NCBI GenBank assembly: GCA_016714445.1
Contig: JADJNF010000009.1
Location: 558,001-622,000 of the forward strand
Direction of reading: 5' to 3'
From: Saprospiraceae bacterium
GTDB lineage: Bacteria; Bacteroidota; Bacteroidia; Chitinophagales; Saprospiraceae
Length of the DNA stretch: 64,000 nucleotides
Made by a program: the position numbers and the translations under genes
Shown here: piece after piece, positions 40,055 through 48,379 of the stretch
How positions within the stretch are numbered: position 1 is the first letter of the stretch
Layout: each line of letters starts with the position of its first letter
The notes under the pieces: generated by a model
Seen by the model: the letters and a program-made list of their open reading frames with translations, nothing else
The model's database searches: none
Told to the model about the DNA's origin: nothing

Positions 40055-40402
40055 TTAAACAGAGCCTTGTGTATTACATTTACTTCTTTTTGCTTTTCTC
40101 ATGCCACGGAGATAAATTTCCTTTGCATTTAAAATGGAGCCCTTTCTGAAAAAATTATTGCCAAGAGTATAGTACGTATTTAAAATTCTTTCATCGGCTT
40201 TTATTTCTTCCAGAGCTTCATAAAATGGACGAATACAATCCATATCAGCGCCACATTTATCAGTAATTTTATTTACTATTATGGCAGAAAGTTCTGGCGT
40301 AGTTGCCTCCTTAAACGCTGTAATCAATGAGTCCATTTGAGCGGATAAATCAATGAACATCATAGTAAAAACTAATAATAAGTACGCCCCATATTTTGAC
40401 AT
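40055..40402 (-). CDS. TPR histidine kinase, N-terminal part of the frameshifted gene
   Basis: ATG 40402 (MSKYGAYLLLVFTMMFIDLSAQ) gives a clear signal peptide; the in-frame extension to 40546 has no such feature. The first TPRs follow (ILNTYYTLGNNFFRKGSILNAKEIYLRGMRKA). The reading then derails into RSKCNTQGSV. Removing one base from the T5 run at 40087-40091 (A5 on the coding strand) gives AKEVNVIHKALFNYYSSL, in frame with the ORF ending at 38425. It is one gene, 38425-40402. Confidence 0.8.
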   Translation of the reverse strand: MSKYGAYLLLVFTMMFIDLSAQMDSLITAFKEATTPELSAIIVNKITDKCGADMDCIRPFYEALEEIKADERILNTYYTLGNNFFRKGSILNAKEIYLRGMRKAKRSKCNTQGSV

Positions 40403-40559
40403 GGTCAGATGAATTTTATGTAAAAATAAATACAGACAGTACACCTTGTATCTATCGGATAAAAAATGTATGAATTCATATATTTTTGAATAGTCTTTGT
40501 ATTCATAGATGACCAGAAATTTATAATACATCACTTTTGTAATCATAAATTTTCATGAA

Positions 40560-40958
40560 ATGCAAATAGTAAATTGTGCAAACCAAAAGCCTGCTTGTTT
40601 AACAATTGAAATGAATATCAGGAATAAAGAAATCATGTCATATTCCAGATTTACGGTGAGATGTAGCAATGTATCCCGGATTTTTAATAAAAAAGATATC
40701 CTCTATATCGCAGCGGACAGCAATTATTCAACTATAATTTTTACTGATGGTCAGAAAATATTTACATCAAAAACCCTAAAATATTGGGAGCTTAAACTTC
40801 ATGATGTAGATTTGGTAAGGACGCACAAGTCTTTTTCTATAAATCAGAGTTTTGCCGTCAGGATTAATAATTCAAAATCTGAGATAGAGCTTACAGGTGG
40901 CATAAAAATTCCAGTTTCAAGATCTCTAAAAAAAGGTATAAATGTTTATTTCAATTAA
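40560..40958 (+). CDS. LytTR-domain DNA-binding protein without receiver
   Basis: The 132-aa protein consists mainly of a LytTR DNA-binding domain (KKDILYIAADSNYSTIIF, LVRTHKSFSINQSFAVRI, IPVSRSLKK). It lacks a receiver domain. The start could be ATG 40560 or a later Met (MNIRN or MSYSR), as the first 25 residues are not domain sequence. It is divergent from the TPR kinase gene, with 157 bp between starts. It may be a stand-alone transcription factor or be linked to that kinase; the latter is inference from position. Confidence 0.82.
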   Translation: MQIVNCANQKPACLTIEMNIRNKEIMSYSRFTVRCSNVSRIFNKKDILYIAADSNYSTIIFTDGQKIFTSKTLKYWELKLHDVDLVRTHKSFSINQSFAVRINNSKSEIELTGGIKIPVSRSLKKGINVYFN

Positions 40959-40985
40959 CAAAAAGCAGTAATATTTATAAATATC

Positions 40986-43421
40986 ATGGTAAATTTAAAT
41001 TATGAACTTAGCAAAACATGTAAAAATTTGTATATATTTTTATATGTTACTCTCATTTCGATGTCTGCAAACAGCCAGGTGCCTTTTGACTTATGCAATT
41101 GTTCTTCAATGATTGACACCAAATATTTTAAAGTCAGTCATTATCATCAAATTGATGGTCATACCAGGTTTGGAGCAAAAACAAAAGTCAAGGATTTTTG
41201 TGTCACACCTGAGTTTTGGGGAAGCATTCATGTGGCTTCAGACGGAACTACATCGTCTATTCTGGAAATTAGGGGTCAAACATCTGTTTGCTATACCGTT
41301 CCACCAATTGAACTGATTATATATGACGATCAAAATCAACCTATTGGTAATAGTATGCCGGATACATATGGTGAGTTTAAATTTTTAAACAGCCAAAATG
41401 GGAAGCAAACTTTCAGTTACAAACATCCTACTATAATACCGGAAGATGGCTCACAATATGGTACGTTATATGTGGCAATTAAATTTATAAACAGTCAGGA
41501 TGAAAATTTAGGTTACATTCTAGTTAATTATTACAGACCGGGAATAGCCATGATCCATGGCTTATGGGGCAATGGAGGAGCTTTTACAGATATGAAAAAA
41601 CAAATGGTATCTACAGGCAATTATCAACCTTATCAAATATTTCTGGCAGATTACAATGGGACGAATGATGAATCATTCAGTTCTAATTTTCTTGTACCTT
41701 TGAAAGCCATAACTCAGGTTATTTCCGACATGAGGGCAAACGATATAGCGGCCGGGAAAGTAGACGTGGTATGCCATTCCATGGGTGGGATACTTACCAG
41801 AAGGTATCTGAACAACCCATTGTATGAAGGCAATAAAGACATTCGCAAAGTGATTACCTGCAATACTCCCCATGCAGGTTCACAAATGGCAAATTTTTTG
41901 CTTGATCCCAATCAGTACGGTACCCAGGTGGCATCACTTTTAAATTTTGCAGGTATGAATTGTTATGGTGGCGCTGTGTCCGATTTAAGGGTCGGAACAA
42001 CCCTTATAAATGGTGTTGCGTACGCAGGCATTTTGGGCGATGCAAAAGTACACGCCATCCGTACCAGTGCCAATATTTCCTCCATGATATTCTCAGCAAA
42101 CGCGACATATGTAAATTTCAGCACGCTGATTATGGCACTTTTAATCAATCAATGCTCAGGTGCTTTTCTAGCAGATATATTTGACAATGAACCTCATGAC
42201 GCAATTGTCGCAGTATCCAGTCAGTTAGGAGGCCTGACAGGCTTTTATAAATCAGAATTTACCGATCAGGTACACATGGGCTCAGTGGCTAATACAGATG
42301 TAATCGAAAGAGTTAATGAAATACTGAATTTTCCTGATCATTTAGTGTATTTTACTGACTCATATTCGGGTTTATCATTGGATTATAGCCTTGATTTTCC
42401 ATGTCTGCCTTTCCGGGACGATAGCAATAGAAGTTCAAGATCTGTAGCAGATGTTGAGATTACAAGCCCTATTTCCGGAGCCAATATTAATACAGGAACA
42501 ACCCTTACGATCAATTATACATCAATGATGGTGGACACGGTCATTGCGGTATTGTCGTATCACACTGATTCTGTAGTGGTAGTTGCCAATGCAGGAAATG
42601 CCGGAAGTTTACTTTTACCAATACCTTCAAAAATGTACGGTACTAAACCATTAGTACTTATAGGTATTGATGAAAACAATACAATAGTAGATTTAGATAG
42701 TGTCATGGTGAATTTTACTACTGGCGCCACTTTGGATAGTATTTCAATTTATCCGGAGACATTTTATTTGAACCAGAGTGATACCATTTCATTTTCACTT
42801 TCAGGTTATTTCTCAGATGGTGTCATCCGGGATATCACTAAAGATCCGGATCTGATTTTTGATTTTGTGGAGGATAATGCTTCAAAGTATGCTCAGAATT
42901 ATATAAAAATGGATGGGCTGGCTGATGATACACTTTACATCTCAAAAGGAGCCATCATAAGTGACACCATTGTGATTTTTAAAGTTGGCACCAATTTTCC
43001 ACCCAATTGTCATATAGTATCCAATACCAATAACGGTGGAGCAGGGTCATTAAAATCAGCATTGGAGTGTGTACAACCAAATGAAACCATTATATTTGCT
43101 CCTGAGATAGCAGGTGATACCATTATCATTGACAGTATTTCTCTGGATATTGAAAAATCACTGAAGATCATCAACTCAGGTGAAAATAAAGTCATTATCA
43201 AATCAGGGTTGACTACTGTCATTAACACTTTTGCCGGAACGGAAATCTGGCTTGAAAATCTTCTGTTGATCTCTGCAAATCCTTCCCGCAACTGTATTAA
43301 TAATTACGGAAACTTAACCATAAAAAATGTTGAATGCAGAACTTTGGGGACAGAAAAAGCATCTATAATCAATGAACAGGACGGTACGATACAGATGATA
43401 GGAATAAATATTGTAAAATAA
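40986..43421 (+). CDS. Secreted alpha/beta-hydrolase (lipase-like) protein
   Basis: The 811-aa protein has an N-terminal signal sequence (NLYIFLYVTLISMSANSQ). Residues about 185-450 look like a lipase/PGAP1-type alpha/beta hydrolase: AMIHGLWGNGG (oxyanion region), VVCHSMGGILTRRYL with Ser265 as nucleophile and ITCNTPHAGS. Ig-like segments (about 485-690) and a short beta-helix-like tail (NNGGAGSLKSALECV...IIFAPEIAGD) follow. There is no Por sorting domain, in contrast to the next gene 37 bp downstream. It is probably exported and acts on lipids or esters; the substrate is unknown. Confidence 0.75.
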   Translation: MVNLNYELSKTCKNLYIFLYVTLISMSANSQVPFDLCNCSSMIDTKYFKVSHYHQIDGHTRFGAKTKVKDFCVTPEFWGSIHVASDGTTSSILEIRGQTSVCYTVPPIELIIYDDQNQPIGNSMPDTYGEFKFLNSQNGKQTFSYKHPTIIPEDGSQYGTLYVAIKFINSQDENLGYILVNYYRPGIAMIHGLWGNGGAFTDMKKQMVSTGNYQPYQIFLADYNGTNDESFSSNFLVPLKAITQVISDMRANDIAAGKVDVVCHSMGGILTRRYLNNPLYEGNKDIRKVITCNTPHAGSQMANFLLDPNQYGTQVASLLNFAGMNCYGGAVSDLRVGTTLINGVAYAGILGDAKVHAIRTSANISSMIFSANATYVNFSTLIMALLINQCSGAFLADIFDNEPHDAIVAVSSQLGGLTGFYKSEFTDQVHMGSVANTDVIERVNEILNFPDHLVYFTDSYSGLSLDYSLDFPCLPFRDDSNRSSRSVADVEITSPISGANINTGTTLTINYTSMMVDTVIAVLSYHTDSVVVVANAGNAGSLLLPIPSKMYGTKPLVLIGIDENNTIVDLDSVMVNFTTGATLDSISIYPETFYLNQSDTISFSLSGYFSDGVIRDITKDPDLIFDFVEDNASKYAQNYIKMDGLADDTLYISKGAIISDTIVIFKVGTNFPPNCHIVSNTNNGGAGSLKSALECVQPNETIIFAPEIAGDTIIIDSISLDIEKSLKIINSGENKVIIKSGLTTVINTFAGTEIWLENLLLISANPSRNCINNYGNLTIKNVECRTLGTEKASIINEQDGTIQMIGINIVK

Positions 43422-43458
43422 TCAGCCATTTAAAATTAACTTTTTTCAATCGAATTAT

Positions 43459-45003
43459 ATGAAACCTTTATCCTTTATCGCCCTGATACTATTTTTTGCT
43501 TTACACAATATTTCATTTTGTCAGTCTCCCGGTACACTTGATCTTTCCTATGGTACTCAGGGGAAAATTAAATATAGTACAGGATTGGAAGAGTTGGTGA
43601 TATATCAGTCTGCTATAAAAAATAATGGGTCAATAGTACTGACAGGAAAAGCAAAATTAGCCGGAGGACCCAATGAAAACATCGTAGTGGCCGCTCTAAA
43701 ACCAGATGGTACACCCGACAACACTTTCAATGGCACCGGTTACAGAATTGTAGATTTCCAAATGACTGAAAATGTTGGTAAATCTTTGGCCTTGCAACCG
43801 GATGGTAAAATATTGATAGCGGGGTGGGTGCACAATGGGGCTAATTTTGATATATGTCTCATCAGATTAAACTCAGATGGTAGCTTTGACAACGGATTTG
43901 GCACGTCAGGTAAAATAGTTTTAAATTTAGGATCCACAGAATTTGGAATGGCTGTAGATTATCTTTCTGATGGGAAAATTCTGGTTACTGCAAGAAGGTA
44001 TAATGGCGTAAATTCTGACGTGGCATTATTGCGCTTTTTATCCAATGGTGTATTGGATAATTCTTTTGGTGTAAATGGGATTTCATCAGAGGATTTGTCT
44101 AATAACAATGAAAATCCATATGACAGTTCAGTCCTTCCTGATGGCAGCATTTTGGTAGTGGGTGATGCAGACCAATCCGGATTTTCTGTATTTTTTGCAG
44201 CTAAATATTCAAAAGATGGTGTCCCTGTGACAAATTTTGGAATGAATGGCTTTACTACTTTTCAGGTTGGACCCGGCAATAACGGAGTAAGTACTGTCAA
44301 AATACAAAATGATGGCAAAATTGTCATCGGTGGTTATGCTTATGAAGGAAATGAAACTACTCTGGCTGTGATCAGATTAAATCCCGATGGTACTCCTGAT
44401 CAGTCATTCGGCTCCAGTGGTATGGTGACTACCAATATAAGGGATGGTAGCGAATATATAAATGATTTACTTATCCAAAAAGACGGTAAAATAATGGTGT
44501 GCGGAGTAGCACGGGGGTTGACATCCAATTCTGATTTTACAATAATGAGATACCAGTCCAATGGAACTTTGGATGTATCATTTGGTGTAAATGGTTTAGT
44601 TACCACAGATTTTGGCAATACAGATGTAGCAGCCTCCATTCTTTCCATATCAGACGATAAATTTATTGTTGTGGGGTATTCAGATGGTTCAAGCCTTATT
44701 TTAGCCCGATATCACAATGAACTTCAATCATCTACATTGGATATGGACAACAAATCTGCAATTTACGTTTATCCAAATCCTACAAATTCATGGGTAAACA
44801 TTACATTATCTGACGTCGCAGATGGTCCTGTCAGCGTTGTATTGAAAAATAGTTTTGGTGCAATGGTTCATGTACTATCTACTACACAACTTCAGGAAAA
44901 CACTGTTCAGGCAACTTTTCCTGAAAATCTTCCACCAGATACATATTATTTGGTTGTCGGGCATAAACAATATCATTTTACAAAAAAAGTAGTTGTGCAT
45001 TAA
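43459..45003 (+). CDS. Delta-60-repeat T9SS-secreted protein
   Basis: The 514-aa protein has a signal peptide (ALILFFALHNISFCQ). Six to seven repeats of about 52-60 residues follow, with the pattern LxPDGxxDxxFGxxG...QxDGKI, the delta-60/beta-propeller-like repeat. The C-terminal about 80 residues are a Por sorting domain (YVYPNPTNSWVNITL...YYLVVGHKQYHFTKKVVV) that differs from the shared cassette CTDs elsewhere in the window. Export via T9SS is inferred from this domain. Function is unknown; it may be co-transcribed with the upstream lipase-like gene. Confidence 0.88.
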   Translation: MKPLSFIALILFFALHNISFCQSPGTLDLSYGTQGKIKYSTGLEELVIYQSAIKNNGSIVLTGKAKLAGGPNENIVVAALKPDGTPDNTFNGTGYRIVDFQMTENVGKSLALQPDGKILIAGWVHNGANFDICLIRLNSDGSFDNGFGTSGKIVLNLGSTEFGMAVDYLSDGKILVTARRYNGVNSDVALLRFLSNGVLDNSFGVNGISSEDLSNNNENPYDSSVLPDGSILVVGDADQSGFSVFFAAKYSKDGVPVTNFGMNGFTTFQVGPGNNGVSTVKIQNDGKIVIGGYAYEGNETTLAVIRLNPDGTPDQSFGSSGMVTTNIRDGSEYINDLLIQKDGKIMVCGVARGLTSNSDFTIMRYQSNGTLDVSFGVNGLVTTDFGNTDVAASILSISDDKFIVVGYSDGSSLILARYHNELQSSTLDMDNKSAIYVYPNPTNSWVNITLSDVADGPVSVVLKNSFGAMVHVLSTTQLQENTVQATFPENLPPDTYYLVVGHKQYHFTKKVVVH

Positions 45004-45122
45004 TTTACAGATCATACAAAATATAATAGCTGAACTCGTGGAAGATTGTCAACCTTGTTTGTCTTATGACTATTTACAGATTAAAACTTTAAAATCAAGT
45101 AGCTGGCTTTTAGATTTTGGTT

Positions 45123-45130
45123 TATCTTTG
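45123..45130 (+). promoter_or_regulatory. TATCTTTG promoter box immediately before HEPN gene
   Basis: This perfect TAnnTTTG match ends 1 base before ATG 45132 and 4 bases before ATG 45135. If functional, the transcript would start at or next to the second ATG, giving a leaderless mRNA. No good -33 element was found. Confidence 0.5.
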
Positions 45131-45131
45131 C

Positions 45132-45524
45132 ATGATGAATAAAAAAGATCATATTAATTATTGGCTACGTACAGGACACCAAAGCTGGGAAGCGGGTATA
45201 TTATTAATGCATGGAAATAAAAATGTTGAAGCTCTCTTTATGTTTTGTTTGGCAATAGAAAAATATGTTAAAGCCAATTGGGTAAATGACAACATAGATA
45301 ATATTCCACCTCGTGTTCATGACTTACAATCAGTGTACTCTCAGACCGATATAGAACTGGAGCCGGAATTAATTGATTTTTTAGACACGATAAACAGGTG
45401 GAACATCGAAGGCAGGTACCCGGACTATAAATTCAGTCTCTACAAATTAGCCACAGCAGAATATATATCCCGACAATTTCAAAATCTGACTAAATTAAAG
45501 CAATGCTTACTCGAAGGGCTTTAA
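45132..45524 (+). CDS. HEPN-domain protein (toxin candidate of a HEPN-MNT pair)
   Basis: Starts at ATG 45132 or 45135 (MNKKDHINYW); 45117 is a TTG and inside the promoter box. The roughly 130-aa protein fits the PF05168-type HEPN fold: N-terminal helix with WLRTGHQSWEAGILLM, the EKYVKANWV helix and a VHDLQSVY motif. The His/Arg (PRVHD) could be the RNase-like centre of HEPN toxins, but the typical Rx4-6H motif is not certain. The gene overlaps the nucleotidyltransferase gene by 22 bases. HEPN-MNT pairs are a known toxin-antitoxin class in which MNT modifies and inactivates HEPN. Confidence 0.8.
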   Translation: MMNKKDHINYWLRTGHQSWEAGILLMHGNKNVEALFMFCLAIEKYVKANWVNDNIDNIPPRVHDLQSVYSQTDIELEPELIDFLDTINRWNIEGRYPDYKFSLYKLATAEYISRQFQNLTKLKQCLLEGL

Positions 45525-45850
45525 ACATTCTTCTAGAAAATATAGTCGAAGATATGTTTAGTTTTGATATTAAACCTGAAAAGATCATACTATTTGGTTC
45601 TTATTCAAGAGGAGGCATTCATACATACAGCGATGTAGATCTGGCAGTGTGGAGTAAAAAATTTACGGGAGAAGGTCTTATTGATTTTGAAATAGTGAGA
45701 CCATTAATCAAAAAATATAAAAATCTGGACATCAAAATGTATCCATCCGGCGCCACCAGTGAAAATTTTGATCCGTTTATAGATATTATTGAAAAAACAG
45801 GAAAATCCATCCAAATTGTTTCAACGAAAAATTTACCGGAATTATCTTAA
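45503..45850 (+). CDS. MNT-type nucleotidyltransferase (antitoxin candidate)
   Basis: The 115-aa protein has the minimal nucleotidyltransferase signature FGSYSRG (residues 31-37) followed by SDVDLAV, with Asp44 and Asp46 as the metal-binding pair. Length and motif spacing fit MNT partners of HEPN proteins. It overlaps the HEPN gene upstream, so it is translationally coupled. It also overlaps the convergent aat gene by 9 bases. Expected role: AMPylation or similar modification of the HEPN partner, known for such pairs in other bacteria and inferred here. Confidence 0.82.
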   Translation: MLTRRALNILLENIVEDMFSFDIKPEKIILFGSYSRGGIHTYSDVDLAVWSKKFTGEGLIDFEIVRPLIKKYKNLDIKMYPSGATSENFDPFIDIIEKTGKSIQIVSTKNLPELS

Positions 45851-46501
45851 CCATTCCATCCTGTTTTTTCGTAGGATCGTCTGAAAATCATTCCCTTCAA
45901 TAAATTCTCCTCCCAGACTTTGCAGATAAGGGTTGGGTTGCTGACAATCGATCACCGCATATCCTTCTTCTGCCAGTCTTCGGGCAAGACTGATAAAACC
46001 AAATTTGGATGCATTGCTTTTTAAGCTAAACATTGACTCACCAAAAAATACTTTTCCTAAATTTACGCCATATAAACCTCCAACCAACTCATTACTGTCC
46101 CATACTTCCACAGACATTGCGTATCCCATTTCGTGCAGTCTGGAATAAGACAAAACAATGTCGTCATTGATCCAGGTGCCATCCTGACCATTTCTTGGAG
46201 TCAACTGACAAAAGCGAACTACATCAGTAAAATGACGATTGTAGGTGACCTGATATTTTTTCTGGTTAAAATAAGCATTCATACTTTTCGGAACGTTCAC
46301 CTTATCGGGAAATATAACATATCGTGGTTTTGGACACCACCATATAATCGGCTCATTATCATTATACCAGGGAAATATGCCAAAATGATACGCCAATAAT
46401 AAACGATCTATGGATAGATTGCCGCCAATCGCCAGAATACCTGATGGCTTTACAACTTCAGGGTGAGGAAACGAGATATTATCATCGAGAAAATAGTACA
46501 T
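45842..46501 (-). CDS. aat: Leucyl/phenylalanyl-tRNA-protein transferase
   Basis: The 219-aa protein transfers Leu or Phe from tRNA to N-terminal Arg/Lys of proteins, marking them for ClpAP degradation. Family motifs are clear: GGNLSIDRLLLAYHFGIFPWYN, WWCPKPR, GTWI, SVEVWD, GGLYGVNLGKVFFGESMFS and DCQQPNPYLQSLGG. ATG 46501 is chosen; the GTG at 46519 would add MLSKKN only. clpS, encoding the matching N-end-rule adaptor, lies directly upstream on the same strand, separated by a hairpin at 46520-46556. Confidence 0.95.
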   Translation of the reverse strand: MYYFLDDNISFPHPEVVKPSGILAIGGNLSIDRLLLAYHFGIFPWYNDNEPIIWWCPKPRYVIFPDKVNVPKSMNAYFNQKKYQVTYNRHFTDVVRFCQLTPRNGQDGTWINDDIVLSYSRLHEMGYAMSVEVWDSNELVGGLYGVNLGKVFFGESMFSLKSNASKFGFISLARRLAEEGYAVIDCQQPNPYLQSLGGEFIEGNDFQTILRKNRMEWLR

Positions 46502-46519
46502 GTTTTTTTTTGAAAGCAC

Positions 46520-46556
46520 AAAAAAAGGTGATTACCAGAGCGGTAACCACCTTTAA
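46520..46556 (-). terminator. Intrinsic terminator between clpS and aat
   Basis: The minus strand reads AAAGGTGGTTACC, a short loop, then GGTAATCACCTTTTTTT, forming an 11-13-bp stem with a T tract. It lies 21 bases after the clpS stop and just before the aat start, so most clpS transcripts should end here. Read-through or a separate promoter would supply aat. Confidence 0.75.
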
Positions 46557-46577
46557 ATTTATTTTATTTTCTGACTA

Positions 46578-46880
46578 TTAATCTTCAACAAGAGACTCAA
46601 TGACGGCAGACAAACCTCTTTCTACCAAAGCATCTTTCATCGGTTTCAAAAAAGTCAAAGTACCTGTTTTTACAGAAGCTTTGCCTTTGAAATGTACCAG
46701 GATGGATAATTGTTCTGCCTGTTCATTGGTGTGGTCGCAAACTTCCATAAAACATTTTATAACCCAATCGAAAGTATTGTAATCGTCATTATAGACCACT
46801 ATTTGAGACCTTTCTCCTGTTGTGACGTCTTCATCAACAAGCACATCTTCAAATTCGTCATATTTTACACCTGTATTCAT
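46578..46880 (-). CDS. clpS: ATP-dependent Clp protease adaptor ClpS
   Basis: The 100-aa protein matches ClpS in length and motifs: VVYNDDYNTFDWVI (substrate-binding pocket region), HTNEQAEQL and VHFKGKASVKTG. ClpS delivers proteins with N-degrons (Leu, Phe, Trp or Tyr at the N-terminus) to ClpA/ClpC-P. Its neighbour aat makes such N-degrons, a functional pairing rarely this close. The start at 46880 gives an acidic N-terminal extension (DEFEDVLVDEDV) typical of Bacteroidota ClpS. Confidence 0.93.
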   Translation of the reverse strand: MNTGVKYDEFEDVLVDEDVTTGERSQIVVYNDDYNTFDWVIKCFMEVCDHTNEQAEQLSILVHFKGKASVKTGTLTFLKPMKDALVERGLSAVIESLVED

Positions 46881-46914
46881 GGGTACCTAAAATTTATTTA
46901 AACCAACAATAAAA

Positions 46915-47385
46915 CTACTGAAGCTCTTGTAAAGTTTCATTTATGGCTGCAAAATTAGGAAGTTCTCCGGCATTTTCCAAAACTTCTGCATATCTTATTT
47001 TTCCATTTTTATCCACAACAAAGGCCGATCGTTTGGAAACCCCTTTCATGCCCAGTACAAATTCGTCATAAAGTGATCCGTAAGCCACAGAAATATCTTT
47101 GTTCCAGTCAGATAACAATGGGAAATTATATCCCTGCTCTTCTTTAAATTTCGCCAGTGTAAATAAAGAATCTACTGAAATAGCCAGTACTTCAGCATTC
47201 AATGCATCATAATCTGCTTTACTGTCTCTTATTGAACAAAGTTCCGTAGTGCAAGTTCCGGTAAATGCCAATGGGAAAAAAAGTACCACCACATTTTTAC
47301 CAGCATAGTCGCTCAATGATACATCTGATTTGTTGCTCGATTTTAATGTAAACAAAGGCGCATCGTCCCCAATATTTAAAGCCAT
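46915..47385 (-). CDS. Peroxiredoxin (AhpC/TSA family)
   Basis: The 156-aa thioredoxin-fold peroxidase has the FPLAFTGTCTTELC active site: Pro38, Thr42 and peroxidatic Cys45, with a second Cys at position 50. It resembles AhpE/Bcp-type peroxiredoxins in length and lacks the C-terminal resolving-Cys tail of 2-Cys AhpC. It should reduce peroxides in the cytoplasm. It is followed by clpS on the same strand after 34 bases, so both may be on one transcript. Confidence 0.9.
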   Translation of the reverse strand: MALNIGDDAPLFTLKSSNKSDVSLSDYAGKNVVVLFFPLAFTGTCTTELCSIRDSKADYDALNAEVLAISVDSLFTLAKFKEEQGYNFPLLSDWNKDISVAYGSLYDEFVLGMKGVSKRSAFVVDKNGKIRYAEVLENAGELPNFAAINETLQELQ

Positions 47386-47614
47386 AATTTCAATTTTTAA
47401 AATGATAGAATATAATTTAAGGACATTTTAACAACGTCTGACACGTAAAGTTTATATTTAATCTGATCAAATGAAAAAAAAACCGGATCGATAAATGGAT
47501 AAGGTCTTATTTAAAGTAAAATCCTTTATTCTCAAAATTCAAAAAGGGAATTAAATATAGTATTGCATCTGACAGTAAATATTTTTATTTTGCAATTATT
47601 TAGAAGTGTCAACC

Positions 47615-48379
47615 TTAACCTAAGACATCCTTATATTTCCCTTTGCTTTTTCTAATATTTACTGCGACTACTTTGTATTCAGGACACATCGCTTCGCTAT
47701 CATGTTCATCAGAAGTTATATTATTTAACATTACTTCCGGAAAATGAAATGTGCTGCTGAGTATACCAGGACGAACTTCATCTGTAATTCTGGCTTTAAT
47801 GTCCACTTTACCTCTTGGTGATTCTACGCATACCATGTCACCTTCCGTAATAAAATGTCTCTCTGCATCATCAGGATGTATAAGCAAAACGTCTTCGGTC
47901 AGAATCTGTACATTTCTGGTTCGACGGGTCATGGTACCGGCATTGTAGTGCTCCAATTCCCTGTTTGTAGTGATGATGTAAGGATATTCTTTCCCGTGTT
48001 GCTCTATCTCATGGCTTTCTTTCCAATCAAAATAATGAAATTTTCCCTTTCCGTTTTTGAAGGTTTCTGTATGCAATATTTTAGTATCTGAGCCATCTTT
48101 CAGCACGGGCCATTGTTTGCCGTTGGCACCTAGATTTTCCCAGGTAACTCCTGCAAAAAATGGGACAATTTGGGATATTTCTTTCAGCAATTCTGAAGGA
48201 TCATAATCACATTGGTCAAAACCCATCACATTCATGATATCCGCTATGATCTGTCCGTCCGCTTTTGTACCTTCCAGTGGTTCTACTACTTTTTGGACTT
48301 TCTGTATTCTTCTTTCCCCATTGGTATATGTGCCACTCTTTTCCAAAAAATGATGCACCTGGTAATACAACTGTGGCAT
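47615..48379 (-). CDS. Formate dehydrogenase alpha subunit, C-terminal part (frameshifted)
   Basis: The 254 residues are the C-terminal part of a molybdopterin oxidoreductase, including the dinucleotide-binding domain (NTVL-like strand VQILTEDVLLIHPDDAERHFI, GDMVCVESPRG). Its nominal start is not real: HHFLEKSGTYTNGERR continues ASFF of the larger ORF. The frame break is at the A6 run at 48345-48350, where one base too many shifts the reading. With A5 the text reads ASFLEKSGTYTNGERRIQ, as in the family. It should be read as one gene, 47615-50357. Confidence 0.85.
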   Translation of the reverse strand: MPQLYYQVHHFLEKSGTYTNGERRIQKVQKVVEPLEGTKADGQIIADIMNVMGFDQCDYDPSELLKEISQIVPFFAGVTWENLGANGKQWPVLKDGSDTKILHTETFKNGKGKFHYFDWKESHEIEQHGKEYPYIITTNRELEHYNAGTMTRRTRNVQILTEDVLLIHPDDAERHFITEGDMVCVESPRGKVDIKARITDEVRPGILSSTFHFPEVMLNNITSDEHDSEAMCPEYKVVAVNIRKSKGKYKDVLG

